From NCBI RefSeq assembly GCF_014648655.1, contig NZ_BMRN01000049.1:1-40216 (forward strand): a DNA stretch of 40,216 bases. Reading direction: 5' to 3'. Below the pieces are notes generated by a model. The model was not told the DNA's origin, did not search any database, and was given only the letters and a program-made list of their open reading frames with translations. The stretch is from Streptomyces atratus (GTDB taxonomy: Bacteria; Actinomycetota; Actinomycetes; Streptomycetales; Streptomycetaceae). Both the position numbers and the translations under genes were made by a program. Shown here piece after piece: positions 15,741 through 24,278 of the stretch (position 1 is the first letter of the stretch; every line of letters begins with the position of its first letter).

Positions 15741-15859
15741 CCCCTCAGCGGCGCAGATTTACCAACCTCCATGGACAGAACACCTAGTGCTTTCTTCCGA
15801 GGCCGGGTGCGACCGAGGACCGATCCGGAAGAGGAACCTCCACCTTTAACGTGGCGGTC

Positions 15860-16336
15860 ATGAGTGAAGCTGGGCAGATAGCCGCCTCGGACTGCGCCGT
15901 TGCCCTTGTACGCGGGTACGCAGAGCAGGACGCCGTCGCGGTGGCGAGTTCCCTCGTCACGCTGGACACGTCCGGTCAGGCGAGGGCGTACGCAATCCTC
16001 GGGGCGCAGCTCCAGTCGACTCTGAGCATCGTCGAGGTTGTCGGCCGGGACATCGAGGTCTGCCGTCTGGTGCGTCTGGCTGACTCCGTCGCTTCGGCCG
16101 CGCCGCCGCACTACGAGTTCGCCGTCACCGAGGCCGTACGTGCCTGGGCTCGCGACGACCCGGGTGGGGTTCGGCAGGTGTGCGGCAAGGACCTGGTGGG
16201 TGCCCTGCATGTGTCGGCCGTCTTCGTCGCGGCGCTGGGACTGGCGCTGTGGGGCCAGGACACTTTCCTGGGCGTTCTGACCGATTACGGGCAGACCACC
16301 CAGGACCCCATGACGGGACATCAGCCCGACTTCTAG
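15860..16336 (+). CDS. Hypothetical protein upstream of radical SAM gene
   Basis: A 158-aa protein that I do not recognise. It is mostly alpha-helical (DCAVALVRGYAEQDAVAVAS, IVEVVGRDIEVCRLVRLADS), has three scattered cysteines, no signal peptide and one moderately hydrophobic stretch (GALHVSAVFVAALGLALWG) that is too mixed to be certain as a membrane segment. The start may be the ATG at 15860 or the GTG at 15851; GAGGAA at 15831-15836 is somewhat far from either. It lies 100 bp upstream of the radical SAM gene on the same strand, so a shared transcript and role are likely. It does not look like a RiPP precursor: it is too long and lacks a Cys/Ser/Thr-rich core. Confidence 0.6.
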   Translation: MSEAGQIAASDCAVALVRGYAEQDAVAVASSLVTLDTSGQARAYAILGAQLQSTLSIVEVVGRDIEVCRLVRLADSVASAAPPHYEFAVTEAVRAWARDDPGGVRQVCGKDLVGALHVSAVFVAALGLALWGQDTFLGVLTDYGQTTQDPMTGHQPDF

Positions 16337-16356
16337 CCGACTCGCCCCCAAAGAAC

Positions 16357-16406
16357 TCTCGCCGGCTTCGTCGTCAATGCCCCATCCCTGACCGAGGCCG
16401 GCGAGA
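16357..16406 (+). repeat. Stem-loop between the unknown gene and the radical SAM gene
   Basis: TCTCGCCGGC (16357-16366) pairs with GCCGGCGAGA (16397-16406), extendable to 14 pairs with one G-U, over a loop of about 22-30 nt. It ends 15 nt before the AAGGAGAG ribosome site of the radical SAM gene and could act as an attenuator or processing site. Confidence 0.4.
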
Positions 16407-16436
16407 ACCCCCACGTAGTGAAGGAGAGTTCCGCGT

Positions 16437-17759
16437 ATGCCCAGCCGCGCCGCCTTGGTCGAAGGTCTCATGGATCGCTTCCCGGACCTGCCTCGGGAAG
16501 CGGTGATCAAGGAGGACCTGCTGCGCGGCGGCATCGCCTTCGATGCCGCCGCGCTGAGTGACAACCACGACAGGGACGTCAAACCAAAGTCGTACTTCAT
16601 CTTCTCCTTCGACCATGGAACCCTGCCCGAGCTGGGCCAGGCCGCGCTGCGCCGCCCCCCGGAGGAGATCGTGCTGACTGGCGGGCCCTATGGGCTGCGC
16701 CGCACGGTGGTGTCGGTTCGGGTGAACCCTGCCTCGCCCTATCGGGTGGCTCCCGGCGCCGAGGGGAGGCTGGGTCTGTATCTGGACGGGGAGCGGATCG
16801 CCGATGTCGGTCTGCCGCCGATGCCGGACTATTACCGGCACACCCTGGCGAGCGGGAAATCGGTGATGGAGGTCGCCCCGACCATCCAATGGGGCTATCT
16901 GATCTATTTGACGGTGTTCCGCGTCTGCCAGTACTTCGGCGCCAAGCAGGAGTGCCAGTACTGCGACATCAACCACAACTGGCACCAGCACAAGGCCGCG
17001 GGCCGCCCCTACACCGGTGTCAAGCCCGTCGAGGAGGTATTGGAGGCGCTGGAGATCATCGACCGGCACGATGTCGCCGGCACTTCAACCGCTTACACGC
17101 TGACCGGCGGGGCGATCACCTCACGGGTCGGGGGGCTGGACGAAGCTGATTTCTACGGGCAGTACGCCAAGGCGATCGAGGAGCGGTTCCCCGGCCGCTG
17201 GATCGGCAAGGTCGTCGCCCAGGCCCTGCCCAAGGACGACGTGCGGCGCTTCCACCACCACGGGATACGGATCTACCACCCCAACTACGAGGTGTGGGAC
17301 CGGCGTCTGTTCGAGCTGTACTGCCCCGGCAAGGAACGGCACGTCGGACGCGACGAATGGCACCGGCGCATCCTGGACTCCGCCGATATCTTCGGGCCGC
17401 GCAACGTGATCCCGAACTTCGTCGCGGGGGTCGAGATGGCCGAGCCCTTCGGTTTCACCGGTGTCGGCGAGGCCATCGACTCCACCGTCGAGGACCTGCG
17501 GTTCTTCATGTCGCACGGCATCACCCCGCGCTTCACCACCTGGTGCCCGGAGCCCACCACCCCACTGGGCAAGGCCAACCCGCACGGAGCACCGCTGGAA
17601 TACCACGTCCGGCTCCTTGAGGCGTACCGGGCGCCGATGCAGGAGTTCGGACTGAGCTCGCCGCCCGGATACGGCCCGGCCGGCCCCGGGAACGCCGTCT
17701 TCTCCGTCAGCTCCTTCATGGACACCCTCCCCGCGCAACCGCAGGAGGCGAAGAAGTGA
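16437..17759 (+). CDS. Radical SAM protein with CX8CX2C cluster motif
   Basis: A 440-aa radical S-adenosylmethionine enzyme. The [4Fe-4S]-binding cysteines are Cys164, Cys173 and Cys176 (RVCQYFGAK then QECQYCDIN), a CX8CX2C spacing instead of the canonical CX3CX2C; I recall a similar spacing in the MSMEG_0568-type family. YTLTGGAITS corresponds to the GGEP-like SAM-amine motif, and VEMAEPFGFTGVGEAI and TPRFTTWCPEPTTPLGK are later barrel strands. The roughly 160 residues before the cluster are unusual for the superfamily and may be a substrate domain. The start at 16437 has AAGGAGAG about 8 nt upstream. A GTG of the next gene overlaps its stop, so they are translationally coupled. Reaction and substrate are unknown. 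Confidence 0.88.
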   Translation: MPSRAALVEGLMDRFPDLPREAVIKEDLLRGGIAFDAAALSDNHDRDVKPKSYFIFSFDHGTLPELGQAALRRPPEEIVLTGGPYGLRRTVVSVRVNPASPYRVAPGAEGRLGLYLDGERIADVGLPPMPDYYRHTLASGKSVMEVAPTIQWGYLIYLTVFRVCQYFGAKQECQYCDINHNWHQHKAAGRPYTGVKPVEEVLEALEIIDRHDVAGTSTAYTLTGGAITSRVGGLDEADFYGQYAKAIEERFPGRWIGKVVAQALPKDDVRRFHHHGIRIYHPNYEVWDRRLFELYCPGKERHVGRDEWHRRILDSADIFGPRNVIPNFVAGVEMAEPFGFTGVGEAIDSTVEDLRFFMSHGITPRFTTWCPEPTTPLGKANPHGAPLEYHVRLLEAYRAPMQEFGLSSPPGYGPAGPGNAVFSVSSFMDTLPAQPQEAKK

Positions 17760-18015
17760 ACTTCCGTACACCGATCCCGGCGCTGTTCCCCGGCGCCTCG
17801 GGCCGTATCGTCACCGCGCTGACCGCCCACCAGGCGACGAACACCGGGGCACCGCTGTCGCCGACGGACCTGGCCCGTGACGAGGCAGACCGCATGGCCG
17901 CGCGGCTCTCCCGACACCTAGGCAACGTCGTCACCCTTCGCACAGCGGCGACCGACGCCGACGCCGCCCGCTTCGCCGGACCCGAGGCATCCCTCATCAT
18001 CCCGCCAGACTGCGC
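17756..18015 (+). pseudogene. Third gene of the radical SAM operon, truncated by an IS
   Basis: A GTG at 17756 overlaps the radical SAM stop (GTGA) and opens MNFRTPIPALFPGASGRIVT, then ALTAHQATNTGAPLSPTDLA and a helical region to SLIIPPDCA at about 18015. From there the sequence is the inverted end of an IS6-like element, and the frame stops at 18055 within the IS. FPGASGRIVTALTAH followed by LSPTDLA resembles the N-terminal winged helix of nucleotidyltransferase-type or ArsR-like regulators, but this is only a hint. About 87 native residues survive; the rest of the gene is lost. Confidence 0.65.
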
Positions 18016-18850
18016 TGTCACGTTGGCGGGTGGCGTGGGAGGATCCTCGGGTTGATCATGGTGGAGGGGGATCGTCCGTGGGGAGCGTGTCGCCGTCGTA
18101 CAGGGGGCACCGGTACCCGGTCGAGATCATCGCGCACTGTGTGTGGCTGTACTTCCGGTTCCCGCTCAGTCCGTGAAGTCGAGGAGCTGATGCTCGAACG
18201 CGGTGTCATCGTGTCCCACGAGACCGTGCGCCGCTGGTGTCTGAAGTTCGGGCAGGCGTACGCCAACGCGCTGCGCCGCCGACAGCCACGGCCGGGGGAC
18301 AAGTGGCATCTGGACGAGGTCTTCATCAAGATCAACGGTGAGCAGAAGTATCTGTGGCGGGCGGTCGACCAGGACGCCTGGTGCAGAACCGGCGGGACGC
18401 GGCCGCGGCCAGGCGCTTCTTCCGCGGGCTGATGACGACGACGGGCGAGGTGCCGCGAGTGGTCGTCACCGACAAGCTGCGTTCCTACGGCGCCGCCCAC
18501 CGCGAGGTCATGCCCTCGGTGGAGCACCGCTCCCACAAGGGATTGAACAACCGGGCCGAGAACAGTCACCAGCCGACGAGGCAACGCGAACGGGCCATGA
18601 AGGGCTTCCGCAGCGTGGGCGGGGCCCAGCGGTTCCTGTCCGCGTTCAGCGGCATCTCACCCCACTTCCGGCCCCGACGCCACCTGATGACCGCATCCGA
18701 ACACCGAGCCGAAATGACCATCCGCTTCACCACCTGGGAGCAGATCACCGGCCTCACCGGCCGGCCTACCGCGGCCTGAGCCCAGGCCGGCACCCGGCCC
18801 CACCACACCTCGACGCACCATCAGACACCCACACACCCAACAACGTGACA
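18016..18850 (+). mobile_element. IS6-like insertion sequence (835 bp)
   Basis: Left end TGTCACGTTGGCGGGTG (18016-18032) and right end CACCCAACAACGTGACA (18834-18850) form a 17-bp terminal inverted repeat with 15 matches. Between them lies one IS6-type transposase gene. No 8-bp target duplication is seen (left flank GACTGCGC, right flank ACGCCCGG), so the element may have mediated a deletion on one side. It truncates the third gene of the radical SAM operon. Confidence 0.75.
18079..18779 (+). pseudogene. IS6-family transposase with two frame disruptions
   Basis: The reading order is SVSPSYRGHRYPVEIIAHCV, WLYFRFPLS, then after a 2-base loss at about 18165 VREVEELMLERGVIVSHETV, KWHLDEVFIKINGEQKYLWR and AVDQD. 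A loss of about 16 bases at 18375-18380 removes the GNVLDIL segment, and the third frame continues NRRDAAAARRFFRGLM, RVVVTDKLRSYGAAHR and NNRAENSHQPTRQRER. All three DDE residues (LDEVF, VTDKL, RAENS) are present, but no single frame joins them, so the element cannot move on its own. The C-terminus ends RPTAA. Confidence 0.8.
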
Positions 18851-19297
18851 ACGCCCGGCGCAAGCCCCGGATTTCTGGTCGCTCGGACTCGGAGAGTGAC
18901 AGGCCTTCAGGTAGTACCGGGGCCTGGTTCTCGTCGAAGTGGTCAACGGGACGGGGCCTTCGCGACGCTGCCCCGTACTCACGCAGCAGGGGGCTCCTGA
19001 GACGGGCCGAAACTCGCGAATCCGACGGCCGCACACCATGCGCGCCCCGCCCCGCCCCGGCCGCGGACCGACCGGCCCGTGGCCTTCCTTCCCGGCGTGT
19101 CCCGGCGCCGCCTCCCCGTCGCGTCCGGGGGAGGTAGTACGCAGGGCGCACGTCGGTGGCCCGTCCTGCTGCACCTGACGTACCGCCAGTTCATGCCTCA
19201 CGGCGATGTGCGCGGGCGGAGCGCGCTGGAAGGCTCGACCTGCCCGGCCCGGACGCTCTCCGGACCGACCGTGTTCGTCACCGTCAGGAGAAGCACC
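18851..19297. other. Gap upstream of the S33 hydrolase
   Basis: About 450 bases with no supported gene; open frames on both strands are Arg/Pro/Gly-rich shadows. The last part (from about 19180) must contain the promoter of the hydrolase gene, but no clear -10/-35 pair stands out. Confidence 0.4.
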
Positions 19298-20875
19298 ATG
19301 ATCACCCCCGGCACTGCCGTACGGCGCGCCTCGGCCGTAGGACTCGTCCTCGCCGCCGGCCTCACCACCGGCCTGGCCACCCCACCCGCCGCCACCGCCG
19401 CAACGCCCGCGGCCGCCGACGCGGCCCCCGCGGCGGGGCTCGGCCGCTATTACCAGCAGCGCCCCCACTGGCACCGCTGCGCCCAGGGTGCGGACGACGA
19501 GACGGGCCGTGCCCTCGACACCGCGGGCGCACGCTGCGCGGACGTGACCGTGCCGCTCGACTACGGCAAGCCCCGCGGCCGGACCATCACCGTCGCCATT
19601 TCCCGCCTGAAGGCCACCGACACCCGTCACCGGATCGGCTCCCTCCTGATCAACCCCGGAGGTCCGGGCGGCCCGGGCCTCGGCACGGGGCTCGCCGTGC
19701 GCCCCATGATGAAGGAGACCGGTGCCCGCTACGACCTGATCGGCATGGACCCGCGCTTCACCGGCCGCAGCACCCCCCTGGACTGCGGCCTGCCCTCCGG
19801 CCCCGGCCTGCTCTCGGCAGGCCCCGACCGGGCCGGCTTCGACCGCCAGACGGCCCGCGCCAGAAGCGTCGCGGAGCAGTGCCGGGCCACCAACGGCCCG
19901 CTCCTGCCGCACGTCACGACCCGCAACACCGCCCGCGACATCGACGTCATCCGCAGCGTCCTCGGCGAGCGGAAGATCTCCTACCTGGGCTTCTCCTACG
20001 GCACGTACCTGGGCACGGCCTACACCCAGATGTTCCCCACCCGCCACGACCGGGTGGTCCTCGACAGCGCCCTGGACCCCGACCGCTACAACCCCCGCCT
20101 CCTGAAGGGAGCCGACGCCGAGAACGAGAAGGCGTACGACGACTGGGCCAACTGGACGGCGACGCGCCACGGCACCTACGGCCTCGGCCGCACCCGCGAA
20201 CAGGTACGCGCCACCCTCGACGACGTGATCGCCACCTCCGCCCGCGAACCGCTCACCGTCGGCACCGCCCCCGACGTCTTCCGCCTCGACGGCAGCCAGG
20301 TCCCCGCCCTGCTCTTCACCGAACTCGCCAACGACACCGACCCGGCGCGTGCCTCCCTGGCCGAGCACATGTCCCTGCTCGCCAGGGCCGCCGAAGGCCG
20401 CCCCACCACCCTGCGGCCCGCCTTCGCCGACCTGCTGCGCAGCGTGTTCACCCCCGCCGGTTCCTCCGTCGCCAGCGCCCAGACCGCGATCCTGTGCGGC
20501 GACGCCCCCGCCCCGCGCGACCCCGAGACGTACTGGCGCGACATCGAACGGGGCCGCGCCGCCCACCCGTTGTTCGCCCCGCTGACCGAGAGCATCACCC
20601 CGTGCGCCTTCTGGGACCGCCCACGCGAGGCACCCGTCCGGGTCCGCCACGACACCCGGGCCCTGATCGTCGCCTCCACCGGTGACCCTCGCGTCCCTTA
20701 CACCAACAGCGTCGCCCTGCACAACCGTCTGCCCAGCTCCCGCCTCCTCACCCTCGCCGGCGCCAACCAGCACGTCAATTACGGCGTCTACGGCAACGCC
20801 TGCATCGACTCCACCGTCAACTTCTACCTCGCCACCGGCCGCCTGCCCGCCCGCGACCGCACCTGCGCCAAGTAG
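19298..20875 (+). CDS. Secreted alpha/beta hydrolase, S33 family with TAP-like C-terminus
   Basis: A 525-aa secreted hydrolase of the tripeptidyl-aminopeptidase (SlpD/SlpE/Tap) type. The N-terminal signal peptide has RR-containing positive start residues, a hydrophobic core VGLVLAAGLTTGLA and an ATAA cleavage region near residue 35. The fold starts SLLINPGGPGGPG (oxyanion loop). The nucleophile Ser is in LGFSYGTYLG, the Asp in STGDPRVPY and the His in GANQHVNYG. The C-terminal part with cysteines (ITPCAFW, GNACID, DRTCAK) is the TAP-like domain, which probably has disulphides. The ATG at 19298 has AGGAG 9 nt upstream. It is expected to remove short peptides from the N-termini of extracellular proteins. 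A 10-bp-stem terminator follows it. Confidence 0.9.
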   Translation: MITPGTAVRRASAVGLVLAAGLTTGLATPPAATAATPAAADAAPAAGLGRYYQQRPHWHRCAQGADDETGRALDTAGARCADVTVPLDYGKPRGRTITVAISRLKATDTRHRIGSLLINPGGPGGPGLGTGLAVRPMMKETGARYDLIGMDPRFTGRSTPLDCGLPSGPGLLSAGPDRAGFDRQTARARSVAEQCRATNGPLLPHVTTRNTARDIDVIRSVLGERKISYLGFSYGTYLGTAYTQMFPTRHDRVVLDSALDPDRYNPRLLKGADAENEKAYDDWANWTATRHGTYGLGRTREQVRATLDDVIATSAREPLTVGTAPDVFRLDGSQVPALLFTELANDTDPARASLAEHMSLLARAAEGRPTTLRPAFADLLRSVFTPAGSSVASAQTAILCGDAPAPRDPETYWRDIERGRAAHPLFAPLTESITPCAFWDRPREAPVRVRHDTRALIVASTGDPRVPYTNSVALHNRLPSSRLLTLAGANQHVNYGVYGNACIDSTVNFYLATGRLPARDRTCAK

Positions 20876-20897
20876 CCCGGCAGCCGCACCACGAGCC

Positions 20898-20932
20898 CTC
20901 GGCCCGGACGTCAACCCGACACCCGGGCCGAG
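20898..20932 (+). terminator. Terminator after the S33 hydrolase
   Basis: CTCGGCCCGG (20898-20907) and CCGGGCCGAG (20923-20932) form a 10-bp stem with a 15-nt loop, 22 bp after the stop codon. Confidence 0.65.
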
Positions 20933-20938
20933 CGCCCC

Positions 20939-21535
20939 GATTCCTTCATGCGGGCGAAGGTGTGCTCGACTCGGGCGCGGACTTTGCGGCGGGAGGTGTT
21001 GTGGGCTTCTTTCCAGACCGGTAGCTCGGTCTGGCCGGGTTCTCGGCGGTGCGGGTTGATCAGACCGGTGCCGCGGTAGCCACCGCCGGCGATCACGGTG
21101 GTCTTGCCGACCGAGCTCTTGGCTCCGGACAGTTCCCATGCCTTGCAGTCATTGCGGTTGCTGGGCACAGGCCGGCCGACGGAGACGACAAGGCGTGAGT
21201 CGGCATCGATGACGACCTGGTGGTTGGTCAAGTAGCGGAAGTCCTTGGACTGCTCCGCCATGCTGTGGTCCCGTGTCGGCACCAGGGTGCCGTCCACGAT
21301 CAGCACCGTGCCCTGGCGAAACCGCTTCTGCTGGTGCAGCGCGAGCAGCGGCCCGGTGTGGTCGACGATCCGATCTGCTGCCGACTTGGATACCCCGAAC
21401 AACGGGGCAAGTTGGCGCAAAGTCAGGTTGGTGCGCCGGTATGCCGCGACAATGCGCCAGTATGCCGCGACAAGCAGTATCCGGTCCTTCAGCGGCAGTG
21501 CCCAGGGCGGCCAGGCCGAACCGCATCGGCTCCCT
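20939..21535 (-). pseudogene. IS5-type transposase, both ends missing
   Basis: On the minus strand the frame reads ALPLKDRILLVAAYW, LTLRQLAPLFGVSKSAADRI (HTH), FRQGTVLIVDGTLVPTRDHS (first catalytic Asp), YLTNHQVVIDADSRLVVSVG, AGGGYRGTGLINPHRR and RVEHTFARMK (catalytic Glu). After FARMK the family's TWKILRDC end is replaced by ESGRSARVSG and a stop at 20911. The middle catalytic Asp of the usual ADGGY block has become Gly (AGGGY), so the enzyme would be dead even if complete. A 21-bp tandem duplication (21432-21473) inserts seven extra residues just before the HTH region. No credible start codon exists; the upstream frame is a shadow. Confidence 0.82.
21432..21473. repeat. 21-bp tandem duplication inside the IS5 transposase
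   Basis: TGCGCCGGTATGCCGCGACA plus one base is repeated immediately as TGCGCCAGTATGCCGCGACA plus one base; the two 21-bp copies differ at one position. It adds seven codons in frame (VAAYWRI / VAAYRR). Confidence 0.8.
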
Positions 21536-21719
21536 CCCCGCCGCAGCTGGGTGAGCAGCTTCCCGAAGCGGACAGCAGGTGTTCGCGATCGACGGGTTCC
21601 GCCCGGCGCGTCAGGATCGACATACCGGAACGCTGATCCAGGTCGGCAGCGCCAATGCCCGGTTGTGGACGCCGCCGGAGTGGACTGCGCGCGCTGGCTG
21701 AGCTGCCATTTCCCGCAGG

Positions 21720-22069
21720 GTGCCGAGCGGGAGAACATCCGCGAGTCCACACTGGAAGGGCTCGACACCGCCTCTCGCAAGGGCAAGCACGGCGGCCGAC
21801 CGCCGGTCATCACCGACGACATGCTGCACACCGTGCTGCGGCGCCGCGCGAACGGCGAGTCCGTCGAGCAGATCCAGCCCGCCCTGATCATCCCCACCGG
21901 CAAGCGCAAGGGGCGCAACCTCTCGGTGGCCAGCATCTACCGGGCACTGGCCGAGCACGCCAAACGCGAGGCGTACCCCGAAGCTGCCGAGAAGGCCCCC
22001 GCCGACTTCGCCGCCCTCCAAGCCGGCGAAGTCCCCGGCCCCCGCCTGCTACTTGTCACTTCGCCGTAG
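21720..22069 (+). pseudogene. Serine recombinase (resolvase) C-terminal fragment
   Basis: The frame reads AERENIRESTLEGLDTASRK, GKHGGRPPVITDDMLHTVLR, RRANGESVEQIQPAL and ASIYRALAEHAK. The pattern E-R-E-x-I-x-E-x-T-x-x-G-L-x-x-A-x-x-x-G-x-x-G-G-R-P-P is the hinge helix of the resolvase/invertase family, followed by a Hin-type HTH with SVASIYRAL as recognition helix. The catalytic N-terminal domain with the active-site Ser is absent; upstream sequence in this frame is a shadow of the IS5 remnant on the other strand. Probably derived from a Tn3-type transposon. Confidence 0.7.
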
Positions 22070-22199
22070 CTTCGGGAGAACAGGGCCATGAGTCCCGTGG
22101 GTTCAGCGAAACTGAGGGTTCTTCGTCGGGAACCGACGGGTGTTCAGGCTTTCTGGAGGGTTTCGACCCGTGTGTTCTGGGTGAACTCAAGGCGCTGCC

Positions 22200-22682
22200 T
22201 CATCGGTTAAGGGTGTTGAGCCGTGCATCACGCTGAATCTCTTCCCAGTAGTGGGCGGCGGCTGCGACGACCGCTTGAAAGTCGTGCAGCGACATGACTG
22301 CGACGTGGGGCGTGCGCGACCCCACGGGCGGTTCGGCGGGCTCGCCGATCACGATCGCGTTCGTGCCGTGGACATACCCGCGGACCAGGCAATGGTCGAG
22401 GGACTCGGCGGCCCCCAGCAGCGATGGATCGTTTAGGGCGGCATCGGAGCGCAACACGGACAGCGTCGCGGCAGGGTCAGCGTCGGGCTGGGCCAGACGC
22501 GGGTCCTCAAGCCTGGCCATGTTCTGCAGTGTCAGCATCATCGAGCCGAGGATGCAGGGCTCTGAATCGCCCATGATGATCGAGTCCACGATGAGTTGGA
22601 AACGAAAGAAGCGCGCATCCCAGGGGTCACCTGCTGGGGTCAAGATCAGACCGAATCGGCCGTCGTCGGTTGAGATGCGCAT
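22200..22682 (-). CDS. Hypothetical protein, last gene of the recombinase operon
   Basis: A 160-aa protein that I recognise only as a conserved hypothetical type in Streptomyces. It starts MRISTDDGRFGLILTPAGDP with a beta-strand pattern, then FRFQLIVDSIIMGDSEPCIL, a helical middle and a C-terminal HDFQAVVAAAAHYWEEI. The G-D-S-E-P-C-I-L-G-S segment and the all alpha/beta layout recall small immunity-type proteins, but this is weak. The ATG at 22682 lies only 2 bp after the stop of the zinc-ribbon recombinase gene, so it is almost certainly cotranscribed with the three recombination genes and may be their cargo or a partner. Confidence 0.6.
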   Translation of the reverse strand: MRISTDDGRFGLILTPAGDPWDARFFRFQLIVDSIIMGDSEPCILGSMMLTLQNMARLEDPRLAQPDADPAATLSVLRSDAALNDPSLLGAAESLDHCLVRGYVHGTNAIVIGEPAEPPVGSRTPHVAVMSLHDFQAVVAAAAHYWEEIQRDARLNTLNR

Positions 22683-22684
22683 GC

Positions 22685-24265
22685 CTATGACCTCTCGTGG
22701 TGTTCCTCGGCTTCCGATGCTAGAAGCTGCCGAGCGGCGTCGCCGTAGCGGATGGCGGTCTTCTCGTCGATGCCGAAGACGAGCGCGAGGTGGAGGGGGT
22801 CGGCGCCGTGAGTGAGGGCCTCTTCGAGCTGTCGGTCGACGCGGAGCCGTTCCAGGGTGGCGGTGAGGTTGCGGGTGGCTCGGGTGGTCCAGAGCTTGCT
22901 GGCCGGGCCGAGTTCGACGGCGGTCTTCTGGGTGATCAGCAGGTAGGGGTTGGCCGTGTTCGGCCAGCGGCTGCGGCGGTGGTCGAGCCAGTCCAGGACG
23001 GCACGGCGGGTGAGGTCATCGAGTGGGCGGACGTGGTCGCCGACGGTGATGCGCCTGTTGCCCAGGTCGACGTCTTCCAGCTGCATCGTCCGGATCATCT
23101 TCGGCCGTGCCGCGTGGACGGCGGCCAGGGCGACGATGAGCCTGATGTCTGGGGTGCTGGCGGTGGCGATGGCCTCGTCGATGTCCGCCTGGACGAGGGC
23201 TTGGAGGACGCCACCGGTCTGTCGCGGGACACGCATGCGGATCGTGGGGTTGCGGAAGATCTGGCCGTTCTTCTTCGCATGCCGGAACAGCGACCGCAGC
23301 GCGACGATCCGGCTCTCGCGCTGTTTGCCGGTGACAGCGTCCCGGACCGCGATGATGTCTTCCCGGGTGACCTCTCGCAGGTGGTCGTAGCGGCTGGACC
23401 ACTCCAGCAGCACCGGCTGGATCTCGCCCAGGTAAGCCCATGCCGTGTGCCGAGAGCGAGGCTCGGACCGCGGGCCACCGTCGAGGAGAGTGCGGATCCA
23501 GGCTTCGACGGCGCGATGGATGCCCGGGGGCATCCCGCCAAGTTTTCGCTCCAACCACCGGTCGACTGCAGGTGCCCGGTCGTCGGTGAACAGGCCCAGA
23601 CGGTCGAGAACTTCGGCGATCCGCACGACGGGAAGCCCACGGACGCGCAGGGCCGGGAAGAGCTCGGAGCGCCGGATCGACTCACCTTCGCGGAAGCCGG
23701 ACAGCACGATGACCAGGGCTCGGTTCACGTCACTGGTGATCCAGCGGCTCCAGCCGCGGGCCTCTCCCAGTGTCCGGGCGGCCTGCTGGGCCCGGATCAG
23801 CCAGGGATTGGCCAGGTCGGCATGGAGTTCCCGGTCGAACCGGCGGAAGTCCCGAGTGACGGTGAACAGCGTCAGTTGCGTCGATGTCGTGGTCACGCGA
23901 TGCGGTTCGGGAAGCCGCGGCGTCTTCAGCACGCGTCGCCCGGCCTTGCCGACCCGCGGCCCGCCGTTTTTGGGTCGCTGGAGGTTCGCGAAGAAGAGCT
24001 GCTGGCAGGTCACCTGCCGCAGGTGCGGCTCGATCACCGAAGCTTTGCCGCTGGCTTTGATCGCCCAGGTCGCTTGAGCCCGGCAGAGGCGGCAGTAGCC
24101 GTATTTGCCATCGACCGGGGCCTGCCGCCGGCAGCCGACACATTCGCCGACGGTGTGTTGCTGGCCATAGGTGTAGCAGCCGCGGCAGAACCGGCCGGGC
24201 AGCTGCCCCCAGGCGAAACAGCCCGAGCAGGAGGCCGCCGGCTTGCTGTCGCTGATCTTCCCCAT
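22685..24265 (-). CDS. Zinc-ribbon tyrosine-recombinase-like protein
   Basis: A 526-aa protein. Residues 13-61 contain four CxxC pairs (CSGC, CRGC, CVGC, CRLC) that should form two zinc ribbons. A long helical middle follows. From about residue 280 the pattern is that of a phage-integrase catalytic domain: an SAM-like helical part with HLREVTREDIIAVRDAVTGK and SLFRHAKKNGQIFRNP, then an Arg block AARPKMIRTMQLEDVDL, and a terminal GIDEKTAIRYGDAARQLL with a candidate nucleophile Tyr507. The canonical HxxR box is not recognisable, so activity is uncertain; it may be an accessory recombinase comparable in position to TnpB of Tn554. It starts 13 bp after the HTH gene. The N-terminal zinc ribbons may direct it to a DNA site. 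Confidence 0.65.
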   Translation of the reverse strand: MGKISDSKPAASCSGCFAWGQLPGRFCRGCYTYGQQHTVGECVGCRRQAPVDGKYGYCRLCRAQATWAIKASGKASVIEPHLRQVTCQQLFFANLQRPKNGGPRVGKAGRRVLKTPRLPEPHRVTTTSTQLTLFTVTRDFRRFDRELHADLANPWLIRAQQAARTLGEARGWSRWITSDVNRALVIVLSGFREGESIRRSELFPALRVRGLPVVRIAEVLDRLGLFTDDRAPAVDRWLERKLGGMPPGIHRAVEAWIRTLLDGGPRSEPRSRHTAWAYLGEIQPVLLEWSSRYDHLREVTREDIIAVRDAVTGKQRESRIVALRSLFRHAKKNGQIFRNPTIRMRVPRQTGGVLQALVQADIDEAIATASTPDIRLIVALAAVHAARPKMIRTMQLEDVDLGNRRITVGDHVRPLDDLTRRAVLDWLDHRRSRWPNTANPYLLITQKTAVELGPASKLWTTRATRNLTATLERLRVDRQLEEALTHGADPLHLALVFGIDEKTAIRYGDAARQLLASEAEEHHERS

Positions 24266-24278
24266 GATGGTGACCAGC

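Noticed and set aside
15170..16600. A 476-residue minus-strand frame
   Set aside because: Arg-rich translation that runs across the GNAT remnant, the unknown gene and the start of the radical SAM gene, all of which have better coding signal on the plus strand.
18821..21139. A 772-residue minus-strand frame opposite the S33 hydrolase
   Set aside because: Gly/Ala-rich low-complexity translation of the antisense of a clear secreted hydrolase gene with full catalytic triad; it also runs out of frame through IS5 sequence.
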